Source of the DNA: Candidatus Rifleibacteriota bacterium
GTDB taxonomy: Bacteria > UBP17 > UBA6191 > JACPRK01
Reading direction: 5' to 3'
Assembly (NCBI GenBank): GCA_016213865.1
Contig: JACQZL010000271.1
Coordinates: forward strand, 1-17,309
Length of the DNA stretch: 17,309 bases
Numbering within the stretch: the stretch's first letter is position 1; every line of letters starts with the position of its first letter. The notes under the pieces are model-generated. The model made no database searches, was not told the DNA's origin, and saw only the letters and a list, made by a program, of their open reading frames with translations. The position numbers were made by a program, and so were the translations under genes. Below are positions 7,980 through 15,524 of the stretch, in pieces.

Positions 7980-9653
7980 TTAGCTTAGCGGTGCGCCTTC
8001 AGCGGCCACGACCGGCACCACGAGGCGATCCGAGGGAACCCGGGCGGCCCCGAGGCGCAGCAGTTCGTGGACGTTCAGGACGACCAGAGGTCCGGCATCC
8101 CCCTGGTCTGCAGCCCCCAACACCGGCGCCTCGCCGGTGAACCGAGCCCCGAGTGACTGGACGACTTCTCGACCATACGAGAGGACTGCATCCACTTCGA
8201 TGGCCACAGTCCTGTCCGAGCAGGATACCAGGAGATGCGGGCGGTCTGCGCAGGTCCGCGCCGCGCCTGCTTCGACGTCGCTCGAAGTCTCCGGAGCCAG
8301 GAGGTCCGTCAGACGCAAGCACGGAAAGCCGTCCGCAGTCTGGGCTTCGCCTGCCTCGACGACCCGGAAAGAACCCCTTCCGGCCACCGCCGAGACGAGA
8401 CCGGCAGCCATCCCGAACGTGTTGGCGCCGGCCCTGACTTTGAGGATAGGCGTCGTCATGAGCCTCAGCGGGACTTCCAGTCTGAAGGTCAGCCCTCGCG
8501 CCGGCGAGTTCTCGACCTGCAAGCTGCCCGCCAGGCCTTCAATCGTGCGTCGCACGGCATCCAGGCCTACCCCGCGTCCCGAGAGCCGATCGGCAGTCTC
8601 CTTGGACGAGAAGCCGGGGGCGAAGATGATATCGAGCAGGCGTTCCTCGCTCGCGTCCCTGGCCTCGGACTCCGAGAGCAGGCCCCGCTGAACGGCCTTC
8701 GCCGCCACTCGCGCGAGATCAACGCCCCGCCCGTCGTCCTGGACCGACACCACCAGGCCCTTGCCCGAGCGCTCGAAAGCAAGCCTGACGCGTCCGCGGA
8801 TCGGTTTCCCGGCCGCCGTTCTCTCGGCGGGGGGCTCGAGCCCGTGCGCCACACTGTTTCTCACGAGATGGTCCAGAGCAGTGGCGACCGTCTCGGCCAG
8901 TCCTTTCTCGACCTCCAGGTCGGCCCCCTCGACGATCAACTCGGCCTCGAGGCCGCACGACTGGGCGGCCTGTCGGAAGGAGGAACGCATCCCGGAAAGG
9001 CAACTGCGCATGGTCACCAGCCTGGCCCGACCCACGCACCTGGCAAGCGTCTCTACCCTGAGGTCCAGCTCCTCGGCCAGTTCCTCGGCCTCACTGGCAT
9101 GACGGAACGACTGCCGGATCGTCTCGGCGGTCGGCCCCGCTCCAGAGCTGACTCTGGAGGCGTCGCAACCCGCAAGAGAGAGTCTCGCCCCTTCCAGGAG
9201 GCACTGCGAAAGGCGGGTTCTGCAGCGCAGGAGCTCCTGGGTGGCCTCGAGCAGCCGGTCCAGGGCAGCAGAATCCACAGAGACGGCCGCCACTCGAGGC
9301 ATCTGTCCGCCGTCCTTGGTCGGGCACTTGACCTCGCTGACTGCGGCGCTCAACTTCCCGAGTCCGTCCAGCAACTCCTTCAGCTCTGCTTCGCCGGGAG
9401 GGCGTTCCTCGGCCAAGAGTGGCTTGAGGCCGTCCTCGAACCTGTGAGCCAGCTCGGCCGCGCCCGCGCAGCCTTGGCGCATCGCTGCTCCCTTGATCGA
9501 GTGAGCAATGCGGGCGCCCGTGTTCAGCAGATCGACCATGGTCTCGCACAAGCCAGGATCTGCCATTGCGGGCAGGGCGCAGAGGGTCTCTTCGAGAAGG
9601 TCGAGCTGCTCTTTGGCCCAGGTGACGAAGCCCGCCGTCGAGTCCCGCGTCAC
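7980..9653 (-). CDS. cheA: CheA-type chemosensory histidine kinase
   Basis: The start is GTG at 9653, overlapping the receptor gene stop (GTGA), which implies translational coupling. The product has 557 residues. P1/HPt domain 1-108 has phospho-accepting His51 in AHSIKGAA. There is no recognisable P2. Dimerisation helices lie about 125-230. The P4 ATPase about 235-400 has N box HLVRNSVAHG (262-271), G1 DDGRG (306-310), F box FAPGFSSKE (344-352) and G2 GRGVGLDAV (359-367), all intact. A P5 CheW-like domain lies about 400-550. It would autophosphorylate His51 and pass phosphate to receiver domains. Unlike many ChpA/FrzE kinases it has no fused receiver; that part is likely supplied by the adjacent RR-kinase protein and perhaps by the CpaE-like protein. 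No separate cheW is present in the window, so P5 may contact the receptor directly. Confidence 0.93.
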   Translation of the reverse strand: MTRDSTAGFVTWAKEQLDLLEETLCALPAMADPGLCETMVDLLNTGARIAHSIKGAAMRQGCAGAAELAHRFEDGLKPLLAEERPPGEAELKELLDGLGKLSAAVSEVKCPTKDGGQMPRVAAVSVDSAALDRLLEATQELLRCRTRLSQCLLEGARLSLAGCDASRVSSGAGPTAETIRQSFRHASEAEELAEELDLRVETLARCVGRARLVTMRSCLSGMRSSFRQAAQSCGLEAELIVEGADLEVEKGLAETVATALDHLVRNSVAHGLEPPAERTAAGKPIRGRVRLAFERSGKGLVVSVQDDGRGVDLARVAAKAVQRGLLSESEARDASEERLLDIIFAPGFSSKETADRLSGRGVGLDAVRRTIEGLAGSLQVENSPARGLTFRLEVPLRLMTTPILKVRAGANTFGMAAGLVSAVAGRGSFRVVEAGEAQTADGFPCLRLTDLLAPETSSDVEAGAARTCADRPHLLVSCSDRTVAIEVDAVLSYGREVVQSLGARFTGEAPVLGAADQGDAGPLVVLNVHELLRLGAARVPSDRLVVPVVAAEGAPLS

Positions 9654-11068
9654 AACGTCTCCTCGGCCTCTCTGAGCGAGCTCTGGACCGTCCGGACGGC
9701 GTCGACCACGGCCTTGAGCGCCTCATGGGACCCCTGGAACTCGTGGGCCAAGGCGTCGAGCTGCCGGAGCGTCTCGTTCACCGTCTCCGTCTGAGTCGCC
9801 AGGTGGTCCGAAACGGCCTGCATTCGCCGGTCGGTCTCTTCGGCCCGATCCGTCATCTCGACAATCACTTCCCTGGCCTGATTCACCAGACCGGTGCAGG
9901 AGTTGGAGCGCGAAAGACCGGCGCCGATGGCCTGGGTGGTCTTGGCGTTGGCAGCTTGAATCTGCTCGGCGGTCAGGCCAGCCTGCGCAGCCCGCTTGCT
10001 GCTGAGATCGGAGAGCAATCGGATGTCGGCCGCCAGTTTCTCGAGGTTCGGATTCTCGTCCGAAAGCTGCGACGCCTGAAGCGAGGCATTGAACGAGGCC
10101 ACGTCCATGCGTTCGGAGAAGCCTGCCAGCTCCGAGATGAGCGTATTCAGACCCGCCAGACGGCCGTCCAGTTCGTGCGACGCCGAGGAGATGTCCGCCA
10201 TCTCGCGCTCGACCTGGGCGGTCTCCTGGACGTTCCGTTCGAGCGCACTTACTCCACGTCGCGAAAGGCCGAGTGACTGCTGACACATCTTCGCAATCTC
10301 GGCGGCTTCACCGCGGACGTCAGAGGCGGCCCGGTGCAGCCGCGTCACTGCTCCGGTCAAGGAGGCGACCGCGTTGGCTTGCCTTCGGGTGGCGCTCTGA
10401 AGCTCCTCCCAGCTAGCCCCCATGTCCGCAACCAGAAGACGCAGGTCCTGGAAGTACGTCGCCCCGCTCCCGGCCACGCGCCGGATCACGACGTGGCCCA
10501 ACGCTCCGCCGAGCGCCAACGCCGCGGCAGCCGCTGCGATCGACCACCAGAGAGTCCGCCGTCCGGCGGCCACCACCGTGTCGACTTCCCGGGCGCTCTC
10601 CGTCAGGACCAAGGAGAGCAACTCACCCCACCTGTCGTGGACCTCGTCCACTCTGCCCGCCAGGGCTGCTTGCTGCGAGGATTCGGGAGTCACCTCGAGA
10701 AGCGCCTCCAGGCTCTGTTGATATCGCCGAAGTGAGTCGCCAGTCAATGGCCAGTCCGCGACCAGCGCCCAGAGGCGCTCGGTCTCGAGCCGAAGCTGCT
10801 CGCGCAACAAGCGGTGCGCCTCGTCGGCCCCCCTGGGAGCACGCGCGGCCACTTCGCCCAAGGAAAGCTGGTAGACCGCGGTCAGACGTCGCAAAGACCG
10901 CAGTTGCTCTGCCGCGCGCAGCTTGAGCGCCGCCTTGGCCATATGTCCTGCCACACCCTCGAGGCCGACTGCCATGACAGTCGCGAGCATCAGCAGAAGC
11001 GCCAGGATCAAGCCATAACCGAACCAGATTCGAGCCCGTAGTCCGTGTCGAGGTTTCGGGTGCGGCAT
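9650..11068 (-). CDS. Divergent methyl-accepting-chemotaxis-type receptor
   Basis: I chose the ATG at 11068, after GGGGAGTACCC; an open frame extends to 11278 but through the REP element. The product has 472 residues. TM1 lies about 14-38 (GLILALLLMLATVMAVG) and TM2 about 173-195 (WWSIAAAAAALALGGALG). Between them is a helical periplasmic domain of about 135 residues, suggesting a four-helix-bundle sensor. From about 200 onward the cytoplasmic part is a long coiled coil; no clear HAMP domain is seen. The hairpin tip at about 325-358 reads SFNASLQASQLSDENPN...AADIRLLSDLSS, aligning with the canonical LNAAIEAARAGExGRGFAVVAxEVRxLA tip but with the AGExGRGF core replaced. This core contacts CheA and CheW in standard arrays. 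It is the first gene of the receptor-cheA-RR-kinase operon; no CheR/CheB is present. Confidence 0.88.
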   Translation of the reverse strand: MPHPKPRHGLRARIWFGYGLILALLLMLATVMAVGLEGVAGHMAKAALKLRAAEQLRSLRRLTAVYQLSLGEVAARAPRGADEAHRLLREQLRLETERLWALVADWPLTGDSLRRYQQSLEALLEVTPESSQQAALAGRVDEVHDRWGELLSLVLTESAREVDTVVAAGRRTLWWSIAAAAAALALGGALGHVVIRRVAGSGATYFQDLRLLVADMGASWEELQSATRRQANAVASLTGAVTRLHRAASDVRGEAAEIAKMCQQSLGLSRRGVSALERNVQETAQVEREMADISSASHELDGRLAGLNTLISELAGFSERMDVASFNASLQASQLSDENPNLEKLAADIRLLSDLSSKRAAQAGLTAEQIQAANAKTTQAIGAGLSRSNSCTGLVNQAREVIVEMTDRAEETDRRMQAVSDHLATQTETVNETLRQLDALAHEFQGSHEALKAVVDAVRTVQSSLREAEETL

Positions 11069-11107
11069 GGGTACTCCCCGGTGGTGCGTCAGGGCGGACC
11101 GCTCACC

Positions 11108-11120
11108 ACTCGGGTCGAGT
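11108..11120. repeat. Short hairpin in the receptor gene leader, matching the REP linker
   Basis: ACTCGGGTCGAGT is a perfect 5-bp dyad with loop GGT. Twelve of its 13 bases (CTCGGGTCGAGT) also occur at the start of the linker of both REP copies. It lies 40 bp upstream of the receptor ATG at 11068, so it may be a remnant of a third element or a site recognised with the REP. Confidence 0.45.
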
Positions 11121-11162
11121 ATACAGGCCCCGGTGCTGTCAGGACCAGTCGCTCGAGGGCGG

Positions 11163-11291
11163 GGGGAGCGACGCAGGGAACTGGCGAGCCGCATCGCTGC
11201 ATGCGTAGTCCAAGGAGTTGTAGCGCGGGGGCTTGTCCCCCGCTCGGGTCGAGTCGCCGTTCCACAAGCGGGGGACAAGCCCCCGCGCTAC
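11163..11291. repeat. REP-type two-hairpin element, copy 2
   Basis: Hairpins at 11220-11244 and 11267-11291 are exact reverse complements of each other (25 bp) around a 22-nt linker differing by one base from that of the copy at 1914-2041. Each arm also folds on itself (GCGGGGG, loop CTTGT or ACAAG, CCCCCGC). The left flank GGGGAGCGACGCAGG at 11163 is shared with the other copy. It occupies most of the gap between the receptor start and the end of the 11316-12245 gene. This fits a REPIN and could also affect transcript stability or termination. Confidence 0.88.
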
Positions 11292-11315
11292 TCCTCCAAC
11301 GCGGCGACAGTAGGC

Positions 11316-12245
11316 CTAGAAATACAGCAGCCCGCTGACCGCCACGCGCCCCTGCGTGTCGACGCGGACTTCGAGGATCTCGTGCGAGACCAGCGCCGGC
11401 AGGGCCAGCAGGCTCTCCAGCGTCGACCAGGCTTCGGGCAGCCCCTTCACGACGGCCTCGAACCGGATGCGGGCCGAGTCGGACTGGAGCAGGTCGTACT
11501 GCAAGAGGAACGGCGGCGGCGCCACGGGGTCGAGCACCTGATGGACGGCCGCCTCCAGCGATTCGCGGGTGGGGCGATCGGCGCGGGTGGGGCGGATCCG
11601 GCAGAGCAGCTTGCCGTGATAGGTTCCCAGCGTACTGGCTCCCGCGGAAGAGAGCTTGCCGCTGAGCAGGCCCAGCAACGGCTGCTTGCGCTCCGGCTCG
11701 CCGACGGCATCGACGAGCAGTCGGGCGCTGGGGGCCGCGAGCGTCACGGTGAAGGGCAGGCTTCCCATGCCCGCGAGGGAGGGAAGCGATTGGACCCGGC
11801 GCAGTTGAAGCTGCGTCAGCTTGGCGTCCGGCAGGCCGGAAAAGCGCTCGCGCAGGCGCGCGACGGCCGTCTGCGTTTCGGGGGCGGACTCCAGCTCCGC
11901 GTCCCGCAGGGTCGGGGTCTCGACCGTCACGGGGAAGTCGATGTTCCAGGTCCGGTCGTCCCGGTTTCGGTGGTTATCCGACGTCCCCTCGGCCAGAGCC
12001 AGGACCTGGCCGAACCGGTAGAGCCGTTCGGGAGTGCGGATCTCGACGCGGCCGTTCGGCTGGCCGGGCGACACGGTCTTCTCGACGCTGACCGACAGAC
12101 TGTTGAAGCGGGCGCCCTGCTCGCCGGTGACGGCCAGCAGACGGCCGAGCCACCCGCAGAGGTCGCGATCGGTCCGTTCGACCGGGCCCGCGGCGAGGAG
12201 AGCGGTCAGGGACAACCAGAGCAGGAGCGAGCTCATCGTCTTCAT
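11316..12245 (-). CDS. Exported protein of unknown function, 309 aa
   Basis: The start is ATG at 12245, with GAGG about 6-9 nt upstream; an ATG three codons later (12236) is an alternative. Residues 1-20 are a clear signal peptide (SSLLLWLSLTALLAAG). The mature part is a mixed alpha/beta protein without membrane segments or motifs I recognise. The C-terminal 50 residues (FEAVVKGLPEAWSTLESL..., ending in VDTQGRVAVSGLLYF) have the layout of PilO/GspM-like ferredoxin-fold domains. This is only a shape-level resemblance. It is separated from the chemosensory operon by 247 bp holding the REP element, and it is divergent from the plus-strand cluster that starts at 12390. If the PilO-like hint is right it would join the pilus/secretion theme of the region. 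Confidence 0.75.
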   Translation of the reverse strand: MKTMSSLLLWLSLTALLAAGPVERTDRDLCGWLGRLLAVTGEQGARFNSLSVSVEKTVSPGQPNGRVEIRTPERLYRFGQVLALAEGTSDNHRNRDDRTWNIDFPVTVETPTLRDAELESAPETQTAVARLRERFSGLPDAKLTQLQLRRVQSLPSLAGMGSLPFTVTLAAPSARLLVDAVGEPERKQPLLGLLSGKLSSAGASTLGTYHGKLLCRIRPTRADRPTRESLEAAVHQVLDPVAPPPFLLQYDLLQSDSARIRFEAVVKGLPEAWSTLESLLALPALVSHEILEVRVDTQGRVAVSGLLYF

Positions 12246-12274
12246 GGCGGCCTCGATTGTAGCAGGAAGGCGTA

Positions 12275-12302
12275 TTCTGGAGTCGGGATCGCGTGCTATC
12301 AT
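12275..12302 (+). promoter_or_regulatory. Candidate promoter for the membrane protein-glyS cluster
   Basis: TTCTGG at 12275-12280 and TATCAT at 12297-12302 are separated by 16 nt, in the 144-bp divergent spacer before the plus-strand cluster. The -10 is close to consensus, the -35 is poor. It is the best-looking candidate I found on this strand in the spacer. Confidence 0.3.
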
Positions 12303-12389
12303 CGCGCGAGTCTGGCGCGCCGGCACCCTCGCCGGAGGTGAGCGGCGCTGCCAACATGCGACCGGCCGCGCCGGAAGGATGTTCCCCGA

Positions 12390-12920
12390 TTGTTGCTCCT
12401 GAACCTGACTGCCGCGGTCGGCGCGGCCCTGACGGGCGTCTGGCTCCAAGCGACCGCGGGCGCGAGCGCGGTGGCGGCCGGCGCGATCGTGGCGCTGGCC
12501 GTCTGGGCGGTCAAGGAGTGGCGGCGCCGCCGGGGCGCGGCGGGCTCCGACTGGCTGACTCCGGCCGTGGCGGCCGTCGCGGCCGTCGGGCTGCTGTGGA
12601 CGGTCCAGGGGGGGGCCTGGCGGACCGGGCTCGCACTTCCCAGGGCCCTGCACTACGGGACTCTGGCCCACATGCTGGGAACCGCAAAGGAGTTCTCGGC
12701 GCTGCGGCCGCCGCGCCAGGCACTCTACAACCTGGCGATGGTCGGCGCCCTCTGGGCCCTCTGCAGCCGCGGTCTGCTGGGCGCGATGGGCCTCCAGGCC
12801 GACGCGCTGCCCTCCCTGGGCTGCTGCTGCCTCCAAGGTACTTTCATCGGACTGCTGATCGGCGTGCCGGCCGCCTTGCCGGCTGAAGGGACTCGAGAAT
12901 GCCCACCCCCGAAAACCTGA
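12390..12920 (+). CDS. Small integral membrane protein, about 176 aa
   Basis: The frame has no ATG at its head; the best start is TTG at 12390, with GGAAGG about 11 nt upstream, or the next TTG. The product is strongly hydrophobic with about four membrane segments: about 5-20 combined with 27-44, then 56-74, 113-130 and 141-162. An Arg-rich cytoplasmic loop (KEWRRRRG) follows the first pair. Three adjacent cysteines (CCC, 145-147) lie at the head of the last segment. I do not recognise the family. Its stop at 12920 overlaps the glyS start at 12899 by 22 bp, so the two are probably co-transcribed. The opposite strand has no better candidate. Hydrophobicity and position support it; the start is uncertain. 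Confidence 0.65.
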   Translation: MLLLNLTAAVGAALTGVWLQATAGASAVAAGAIVALAVWAVKEWRRRRGAAGSDWLTPAVAAVAAVGLLWTVQGGAWRTGLALPRALHYGTLAHMLGTAKEFSALRPPRQALYNLAMVGALWALCSRGLLGAMGLQADALPSLGCCCLQGTFIGLLIGVPAALPAEGTRECPPPKT

Positions 12921-14233
12921 TGGAGAAACTGACGTCACTGTGCAAGCGCCGCGGGTTCATCTTCCCGTCCAGCGAGATCTACGGCGGCCTCAATGGATTC
13001 TGGGACTACGGCCCGCTGGGCGCCGAGATGAAGCGCAATATCAAGGACGCCTGGTGGAAGTCGATGGTCCACGACCGCGACGACATCGTCGGCATCGACA
13101 GCTCGATCGTCGCGCACCCGCGCGTGTGGGAGGCCTCGGGCCATGTCGAGAGCTTCGCCGACCCGATGGTCGACTGCAAGCGCTGCAAGGCGCGCTTTCG
13201 GGCGGACAAGCTCGACGAGTACCGCGCCGACACGGGCAAGAAGACCTTCGAGACCGGTTGCCCCGCCTGCGGCGGCGAGCTGACCGAGGCCCGCAAGTTC
13301 AACCTGATGTTCAAGACCTTCGTCGGGCCGGTCGAGGACGCCGCCTCCGTGGCCTTCCTGCGTCCCGAGACCTGCCAGTCGATCTTCGTCAACTTCAAGC
13401 AGGTCCAGACCGTCTCGCGTCGCAAGGTCCCGTTCGGGATCGCCCAGATGGGCAAGTCCTTCCGCAACGAGGTCACCCCGCGCAACTTCATCTTCCGTTC
13501 GCGCGAATTCGAGCAGATGGAGATGGAGTTCTTCTGCGATCCCAAGGACGACCAGCGGTGGTTCGATCACTGGGTCCAGGAGCGCTTCAACTGGTACGTC
13601 GGCCTGGGCATCCGCAAGGAGAAGCTGCGCCTGCGCCAGCAGACGCCCGACGAGCTGGCCCACTACGCCAAGGCCGCCTTCGACGTCGAGTACGAGTTTC
13701 CCTTCGGCTGGCAGGAGCTGGAGGGCATCGCTCACCGCGGCAGCTACGACCTCGAGCAGCACTCCAGGTGCAGCGGCAAGGACCTGTCGTACTTCGACGA
13801 CGAAAGCAAGCAGCACTTCGTCCCCGTCGTGATCGAGCCTTCGGCCGGCGTCGACCGGACGCTGCTGACGATGCTCGTCGATGCCTTCGATGAGGAGAAG
13901 CTCGAGAACGAGGAGGAGCGGGTCGTCCTGCACCTGCACCCCAAGATCGCACCCATTCAGGTCGGCGTCTTCCCGCTGTCCAAGAAGCTGGCCGAGCCCG
14001 TCGCGGCACTGGAGAAGCGGCTCCGCAACGAGTTCCGCACCTTCTACGACGACGCCGGGGCGATCGGCCGTCGCTACCGCCGCCAGGACGAGATCGGAAC
14101 GCCCTACTGCGTGACGTACGATTTCGAATCCCAGAACGACAACGCGGTCACCGTGCGGGAACGCGACTCGATGAAACAAGAGCGCATCCCGATAGAGAAG
14201 CTGGCGGAGCTGCTGCGGGAGAAGTTTGCGTGA
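12899..14233 (+). CDS. glyS: Glycyl-tRNA synthetase, alpha2 type
   Basis: This class II enzyme charges tRNA-Gly with glycine in the cytosol. The ATG at 12899 follows GAAGGGACTCGAGA. The 444-residue length is usual for the single-subunit (homodimeric) bacterial form, as opposed to the glyQ/glyS alpha2beta2 form. Visible features are the N-terminal GFIFPSSEIYGGLNGFWDYGP (19-39) family signature; a Cys pair CKRC (93-96) and CPAC (121-124), a likely zinc-binding insertion; motif 2 FRNEVTPRNFIFRSREFEQME (188-208); motif 3 with GVDR (317-320); and a C-terminal anticodon-binding domain from about 345. The residues of the active site look complete. It overlaps the upstream membrane-protein gene, and its TGA overlaps a GTG (14230) that may start the next gene. 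Confidence 0.97.
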   Translation: MPTPENLMEKLTSLCKRRGFIFPSSEIYGGLNGFWDYGPLGAEMKRNIKDAWWKSMVHDRDDIVGIDSSIVAHPRVWEASGHVESFADPMVDCKRCKARFRADKLDEYRADTGKKTFETGCPACGGELTEARKFNLMFKTFVGPVEDAASVAFLRPETCQSIFVNFKQVQTVSRRKVPFGIAQMGKSFRNEVTPRNFIFRSREFEQMEMEFFCDPKDDQRWFDHWVQERFNWYVGLGIRKEKLRLRQQTPDELAHYAKAAFDVEYEFPFGWQELEGIAHRGSYDLEQHSRCSGKDLSYFDDESKQHFVPVVIEPSAGVDRTLLTMLVDAFDEEKLENEEERVVLHLHPKIAPIQVGVFPLSKKLAEPVAALEKRLRNEFRTFYDDAGAIGRRYRRQDEIGTPYCVTYDFESQNDNAVTVRERDSMKQERIPIEKLAELLREKFA

Positions 14234-15521
14234 AGAGAGGTGGCTGGGTGGTTGGGTGGTTGGATGGTTGGGTGGGTGCGGGGCTTCGCGGGCTCGAGCC
14301 CCGAGCCCCGAGCCCCAAGCCGGCGACCGTCTCCAGCGGCTTCAGTATCGTCGAGCTGACCGTCGCCGTGATGATGATCGCGATCCTGGCCCTGGGCGCC
14401 TTCATCTCGTACACGCAGTACATGGACGACGCGAAGGTCGTCGCCACGAAACGCGACCTGCGGCTCGTGCGAGAGGCGATCCGCCTGTTCAACCAGGACC
14501 ACTTCCAGGCCCCCTACGCGGCCAACGAGACGACGATCCTGAAGGGCCGGTACCTCCCGTCCATCCCATCGACGGCTGGATGGCCGACTACATCGTCGAC
14601 CCGTTCCTGGGCCGCATCGTCAGCCGGGGCCCGAACGGCGTGCTGGAGACGCCGATCGTCGGCTTCGCCGAGAGCGTCGCCAGCTCTCCGTCGGATGATC
14701 TGCTCGAAATCTACGAGCCGCAGGGGACGATCGGATGCCTGGTGTCGGAAACGGCGCGCGCGGTGACGCTCGACGGCGCGCCGAGCAACTACGACGTGCT
14801 CACCGGCGTCGACTGCTTCGCGCTCACACCGGACAGGGAAACCGCTCTGGTCGTGCAGTCATCCACGCTGAGGCGCGTGCGCAAGATGATCTCGGAGCAG
14901 GTCGTCGAGAACCTCGGCGCGACACCGGCGGGGTCAGAGTTCTCGGAGCTGGCCGTCTCGCCGGACGGACGGCGCTACGCAGCCACCGCCGAGGACGGCG
15001 CGACCCTCTGGATCGGCCCCGCAACGGCGGACCCGGGATCAGCGGCCTACAAGCTGTACACGGCCACGGACGAGACGATGTCGGGGCCGGCGTGGGGCCG
15101 CGACGGCCAGGAACTGGCCGTCTGCACGAGCAAGGGCAACGTGTGGCGGCTCGCGGTCGCCGCCGGAGCGCAACCGGTCGTCCTGGCGGCAGACGCCAGC
15201 ACGGACGGGACGAAGAACACACCGTCCTGGAGCGCCGACGGAAAGTGGATCGCCTATGCTTCCAAGAACGCGGGCACCCTCGGCTTGACCTCGCCGGTGA
15301 AAGCCCCCGACACCGCCGGGATAGCCGTGAGGACCGTGAAGGTCGACTTCGCCGGCAGCAACGTCGGTCCGGTCGCGTGGTCGCCGTCGCGCCAGAAGCT
15401 GGCGTTCCTGGCCAACGGCGAGCTGTGGCTGGTCGAGGCCGCCAACCCCACGCGGCGGCTCCAGCTCACCTCGACGACCATCCCCAAGTTCACCAGCGGC
15501 AAGGGCCTGTGCTGGAGGTAG
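14230..15521 (+). pseudogene. GspG-like pseudopilin joined to a C-terminal beta-propeller, interrupted by a frameshift
   Basis: Two frames together make one protein of about 430 residues. Frame A (14230 to about 14565) has a type IV pilin-like signal, G then FSIVELTVAVMMIAILALG, followed by the long helix and the start of a T2SS GspG-like domain (LVREAIRLFNQDHFQAPY). Frame B (from about 14565 to the stop at 15521) resumes mid-domain with IDGWMADYIVDPFLGRIVSR, then at least four PD40/WD40-like blades (SPDGRRYAA, GRDGQELAV, SADGKWIAY, SPSRQKLAF). One extra C in the CCC run at 14565-14567 would restore a single frame; unshifted, frame A ends at 14766. This may be a sequencing or assembly indel, or a real lesion. 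The start is unclear: GTG 14230 overlaps the glyS stop, and the leader is low-complexity DNA. The family is expected at the inner membrane and periplasm. Confidence 0.8.
14236..14316. repeat. Low-complexity tandem repeats in the pseudopilin leader
   Basis: Immediately after the glyS stop the plus strand reads as repeats of GGTTGGGT-type units (14238-14280), G-rich and possibly able to form a G-quadruplex. This is followed by three exact 7-bp units of GAGCCCC (14296-14316). Both are in the stretch that would encode the long pilin leader. Neither unit length is a multiple of three, so gain or loss of a unit shifts the frame between the GTG starts and the pilin signal. Confidence 0.7.
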
Positions 15522-15524
15522 GTC

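Noticed and set aside
8235..9794. Long plus-strand open frame opposite cheA
   Set aside because: Antisense shadow; the minus strand encodes complete HPt, ATPase and CheW-like domains.
11069..11278. N-terminal extension of the receptor gene to 11278
   Set aside because: It runs through the REP hairpins, and the ATG at 11068 is followed directly by basic residues and TM1 as expected for a receptor.
11067..12341. Plus-strand open frame through the REP element and opposite the 309-aa gene
   Set aside because: It translates the palindromic repeat and then the complement of a signal-peptide-bearing gene; no family resemblance.
12935..14179. Long minus-strand open frame opposite glyS
   Set aside because: Antisense shadow of an unmistakable glycyl-tRNA synthetase.
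14560..14575. Programmed -1 frameshift in the pseudopilin gene
   Set aside because: No X XXY YYZ slippery heptamer or strong downstream stimulatory structure is evident at the CCC run; an indel is simpler.
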